DNA from: DASUFI01 sp036274635
GTDB lineage: Bacteria > Planctomycetota > B15-G4
Length of the DNA: 6,411 nt
Direction: 5' to 3'
Assembly (NCBI GenBank): GCA_036274635.1
Contig: DASUFI010000034.1
Coordinates: 1 to 6,411, forward strand
Position numbers and translations under genes: made by a program. Shown here in pieces: positions 4,712 through 6,411 of this stretch. How positions within the stretch are numbered: the first letter of the stretch is position 1; every line of letters starts with the position of its first letter. A model generated the notes under the pieces. It was not told the DNA's origin, ran no database searches, and saw only the letters and a list, made by a program, of their open reading frames with translations.

Positions 4712-6411
4712 GTGAGACTGCACGAGCTGAGCAAGGAGCTCAACGCTGACAGCAAGCGCCTGCTGGCCATCGCCAAGGAGCTGGGCCTGCCCGGCATCAA
4801 GTCGGCCAGCAGCAACGTCGAGCCCGGCACGATCGGCATCCTGAAGGCCGCCTGGGCCGAGGAGCTGGAGGCGATCGCCGCCAAGGAGGCCAAGAAGGCC
4901 GCCAAGGCGAAGAAGGCCGCGGAGGAGAAGGCCGCCGAGGAGGCCGCCGCGGCGGCGCCGCCCGAGCCGCCCGCGCCCGAGCTGCCGGCGCCGGCCGCCG
5001 AGCCGCTGGCCGCGCCGGTCGAGGCGCCCGCGCCGCCGCAGCCGGCCGAGCCGCTGCCCGAGCCGGTGGCCGCCGCCGCGCAGCCCGCGCCCGTGGAGGC
5101 CGCGCCCGAGGCGGCCGAGGTGGCGGGGGACGCGCACGAGCAGCGCAAGGTGGTCGTCACCATCGGCGGCCACGTGGCGCTGCCCGCGAACGCCGACGTG
5201 CTCATGGGCGTCGGCCCCGACGGCGAGCCGCTCGCCGTCGACCAGGGCGGCATCGTGGGCGAGGACAAGTCCCAGACCGGCGAGGAGGCCAAGGCCGGCA
5301 AGACCGAGACCTCCGGCCCCACGCGACGGCGCGGCGCGAAGATCCTCGGCCGCATCGAGCTCAAGCCGCAGGACGTGGCCCCGCGCCACCGCGTGCAGAC
5401 CGCGACCACGGCGCCCGCGGGCTACGATCCCGCCGATCCCACGCTGCCCGCACCCGGCCGGCGCGTGGTCGGCGGCGGTCCGGGCCAGGTGGCCGCCCGC
5501 AAGACGCTGGCCGAGCAGGAGGCCGCGCGCGCAAAGGCCAAGCCGGGCAAGCCCGGCACCGGCGGCATGGACTGGGTCTTCGACCCGGAGGACAACACCG
5601 CGCTGGCGGCCATCCGCATCGGCCACTTCACCGGCCAGCGCCGCCCGGCGCCGCGCCGCCCGCCGATGCGCCGCTCGATCATCCCCTCGGCGCGCGGCAA
5701 GGCGCGCAAGCCGGCCGAGCGCCCCACGCACGCCATCGACGTGCGCCCGCCGATCAGCGCGCGCGACCTGTCCGAGATGCTGGGCGTCAAGGCGCGCGAG
5801 ATCCTCGAGCACTTCCCGGGCACCTTCGACTCGCGCGACAAGAACGCGGTGCTCGACGGCGAGAAGCTGCTCGAGCTGGCCATCAAGATGAACCGGGAGA
5901 TCAACGTGCTGCCGCCCGAGACCGAGGAGGATCGCCTGCTGGCCTACGAGGAGCAGCGGCGCCAGGCCGACACCAGCGAGCCGCAGCCGCGCCCGCCGGT
6001 GGTGGCCGTCATGGGCCACGTCGACCACGGCAAGACCTCGCTGCTCGACGCGCTGCGCAAGACCAACGTCGCCGCCGGCGAAGCGGGCGGCATCACGCAG
6101 CGCACCGCGGCCTACTACGTCACCGCGGCCAGCGGCCACGGCGTCACCTTCCTGGACACGCCGGGCCACAAGGCCTTCACCGAGATGCGCGCGCGCGGCG
6201 CGCAGCTCACGGACGTGGCCGTGCTGGTCGTGGCCGGCGACGACGGCGTCATGGAGCAGACCGAGGAGGCCATCGACCACGCCACGGCCGCCGGCGTCCC
6301 GCTGCTCGTGGCCATCAACAAGATGGACAAGCCCGGCGCCGACGGGCGCAAGGTGCGCCAGCAGCTCGCGACCAAGGGCGTCATGGTGGAGGACTGGGGC
6401 GGCGAGGTCGG
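4712..6411 (+). CDS. infB: Translation initiation factor IF2, N-terminal 566 residues (runs off right edge)
   Basis: The frame from GTG 4712 is open to the window end (566 codons plus 2 bases). IF2 is the GTPase that brings fMet-tRNA to the 30S subunit and promotes 50S joining. Residues 1-50 (MRLHELSKELNADSKRLL) are an IF2-N helical domain. Residues 54-139 are an Ala/Pro/Glu/Lys-rich linker. Residues about 347-399 are a second IF2-N-type domain (PPISARDLSEMLGVKAREIL). The GTPase domain follows, with G1 GHVDHGKT (435-442), G2 GGITQ (459-463), G3 DTPGH (482-486) and G4 NKMD (536-539). The domain II/III and fMet-tRNA-binding parts lie beyond the edge. About 434 residues precede the G domain, a long N-terminus. 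GTG 4712 is chosen because GGAG at 4699-4702 lies 9 nt upstream inside nusA's last codons and the IF2-N domain begins exactly there. Co-transcription with nusA is very likely. After GGITQ the sequence is RTAAYYV, unlike the usual HIGAY. Confidence 0.96.
   Translation, partial: MRLHELSKELNADSKRLLAIAKELGLPGIKSASSNVEPGTIGILKAAWAEELEAIAAKEAKKAAKAKKAAEEKAAEEAAAAAPPEPPAPELPAPAAEPLAAPVEAPAPPQPAEPLPEPVAAAAQPAPVEAAPEAAEVAGDAHEQRKVVVTIGGHVALPANADVLMGVGPDGEPLAVDQGGIVGEDKSQTGEEAKAGKTETSGPTRRRGAKILGRIELKPQDVAPRHRVQTATTAPAGYDPADPTLPAPGRRVVGGGPGQVAARKTLAEQEAARAKAKPGKPGTGGMDWVFDPEDNTALAAIRIGHFTGQRRPAPRRPPMRRSIIPSARGKARKPAERPTHAIDVRPPISARDLSEMLGVKAREILEHFPGTFDSRDKNAVLDGEKLLELAIKMNREINVLPPETEEDRLLAYEEQRRQADTSEPQPRPPVVAVMGHVDHGKTSLLDALRKTNVAAGEAGGITQRTAAYYVTAASGHGVTFLDTPGHKAFTEMRARGAQLTDVAVLVVAGDDGVMEQTEEAIDHATAAGVPLLVAINKMDKPGADGRKVRQQLATKGVMVEDWGGEV
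4871..5128 (+). repeat. Low-complexity Ala/Pro/Glu-rich linker coding region in infB
   Basis: Codons 54-139 of infB encode first a Lys/Ala/Glu-rich, probably helical stretch (54-80), then a Pro/Ala/Glu-rich stretch with loosely repeated AEP/APE-type units (81-139). There is no exact tandem repeat unit. Such linkers between IF2-N domains are common and variable in length; this is likely a flexible spacer. Confidence 0.6.

Noticed and set aside
2777..6280. A 1167-codon open frame on the minus strand across infB, nusA, the intergenic region and part of the HPS/RraA gene.
   Set aside because: It lies antisense to two unmistakable conserved genes and its translation is Arg/Ala/Gly/Leu/Asp low-complexity with no domain in the infB/nusA part. 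Long antisense frames without stops are expected in DNA this rich in G+C.

Overview
The window is strongly G+C-rich (roughly 70% by eye) bacterial DNA carrying chromosomal housekeeping genes. The best lineage guess is Planctomycetota, possibly near Phycisphaerae. The grounds are a short NusA without C-terminal acidic repeats, with the KH1 wording VDCVGACVG; an IF2 with a very long Ala/Pro/Glu-rich N-terminus; nusA joined directly to infB; and a hexulose-phosphate-synthase/RraA fusion. This rests on remembered family features, not on a search.

Left half, mostly minus strand (read from 3267 towards 1). A two-domain protein, with a 3-hexulose-6-phosphate-synthase-like barrel followed by an RraA-like domain, begins at 3267. 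It overlaps the thiamine sulfur-carrier gene thiS by one base (TGATG at 1932-1928). After 66 bp comes an exported protein of unknown function ending in an NTF2-like domain (1642-857). The N-terminal 100 codons of thiG (thiazole synthase) run off the left edge (300-1). Between that NTF2-like gene and thiG lies a gene of opposite orientation (355-894, plus strand), an exported hypothetical protein. Its 3' end overlaps the NTF2-like gene by 38 bp, and it appears to have lost a central block. thiS and thiG, whose products work together to make the thiazole phosphate of thiamine, are therefore on the same strand but separated by two unrelated genes, one of them inverted.

Middle, 3268-3640: a 373-bp divergent intergenic region. 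On the nusA side it has a good sigma-70-type promoter (TTGACA, 18 bp, CCTAAT) and a 9-bp-stem hairpin in the predicted leader. On the other side it has three successive hairpins in the leader of the HPS/RraA-thiS operon, the last of which buries the Shine-Dalgarno sequence.

Right half, plus strand: nusA (complete) and infB (first 566 codons, off the right edge), 6 bp apart and almost certainly co-transcribed. They encode the transcription elongation/termination factor NusA and translation initiation factor IF2. No rimP, ylxR or tRNA gene is seen next to them.

No rRNA, tRNA, CRISPR array, insertion sequence or integrase is visible. I do not see a clearly new defence or mobile system. The points most worth a second look are the split thi cluster with an embedded inverted gene, the HPS-RraA-ThiS coupling and its structured leader, the internally deleted exported protein, and the orphan NTF2-domain protein.
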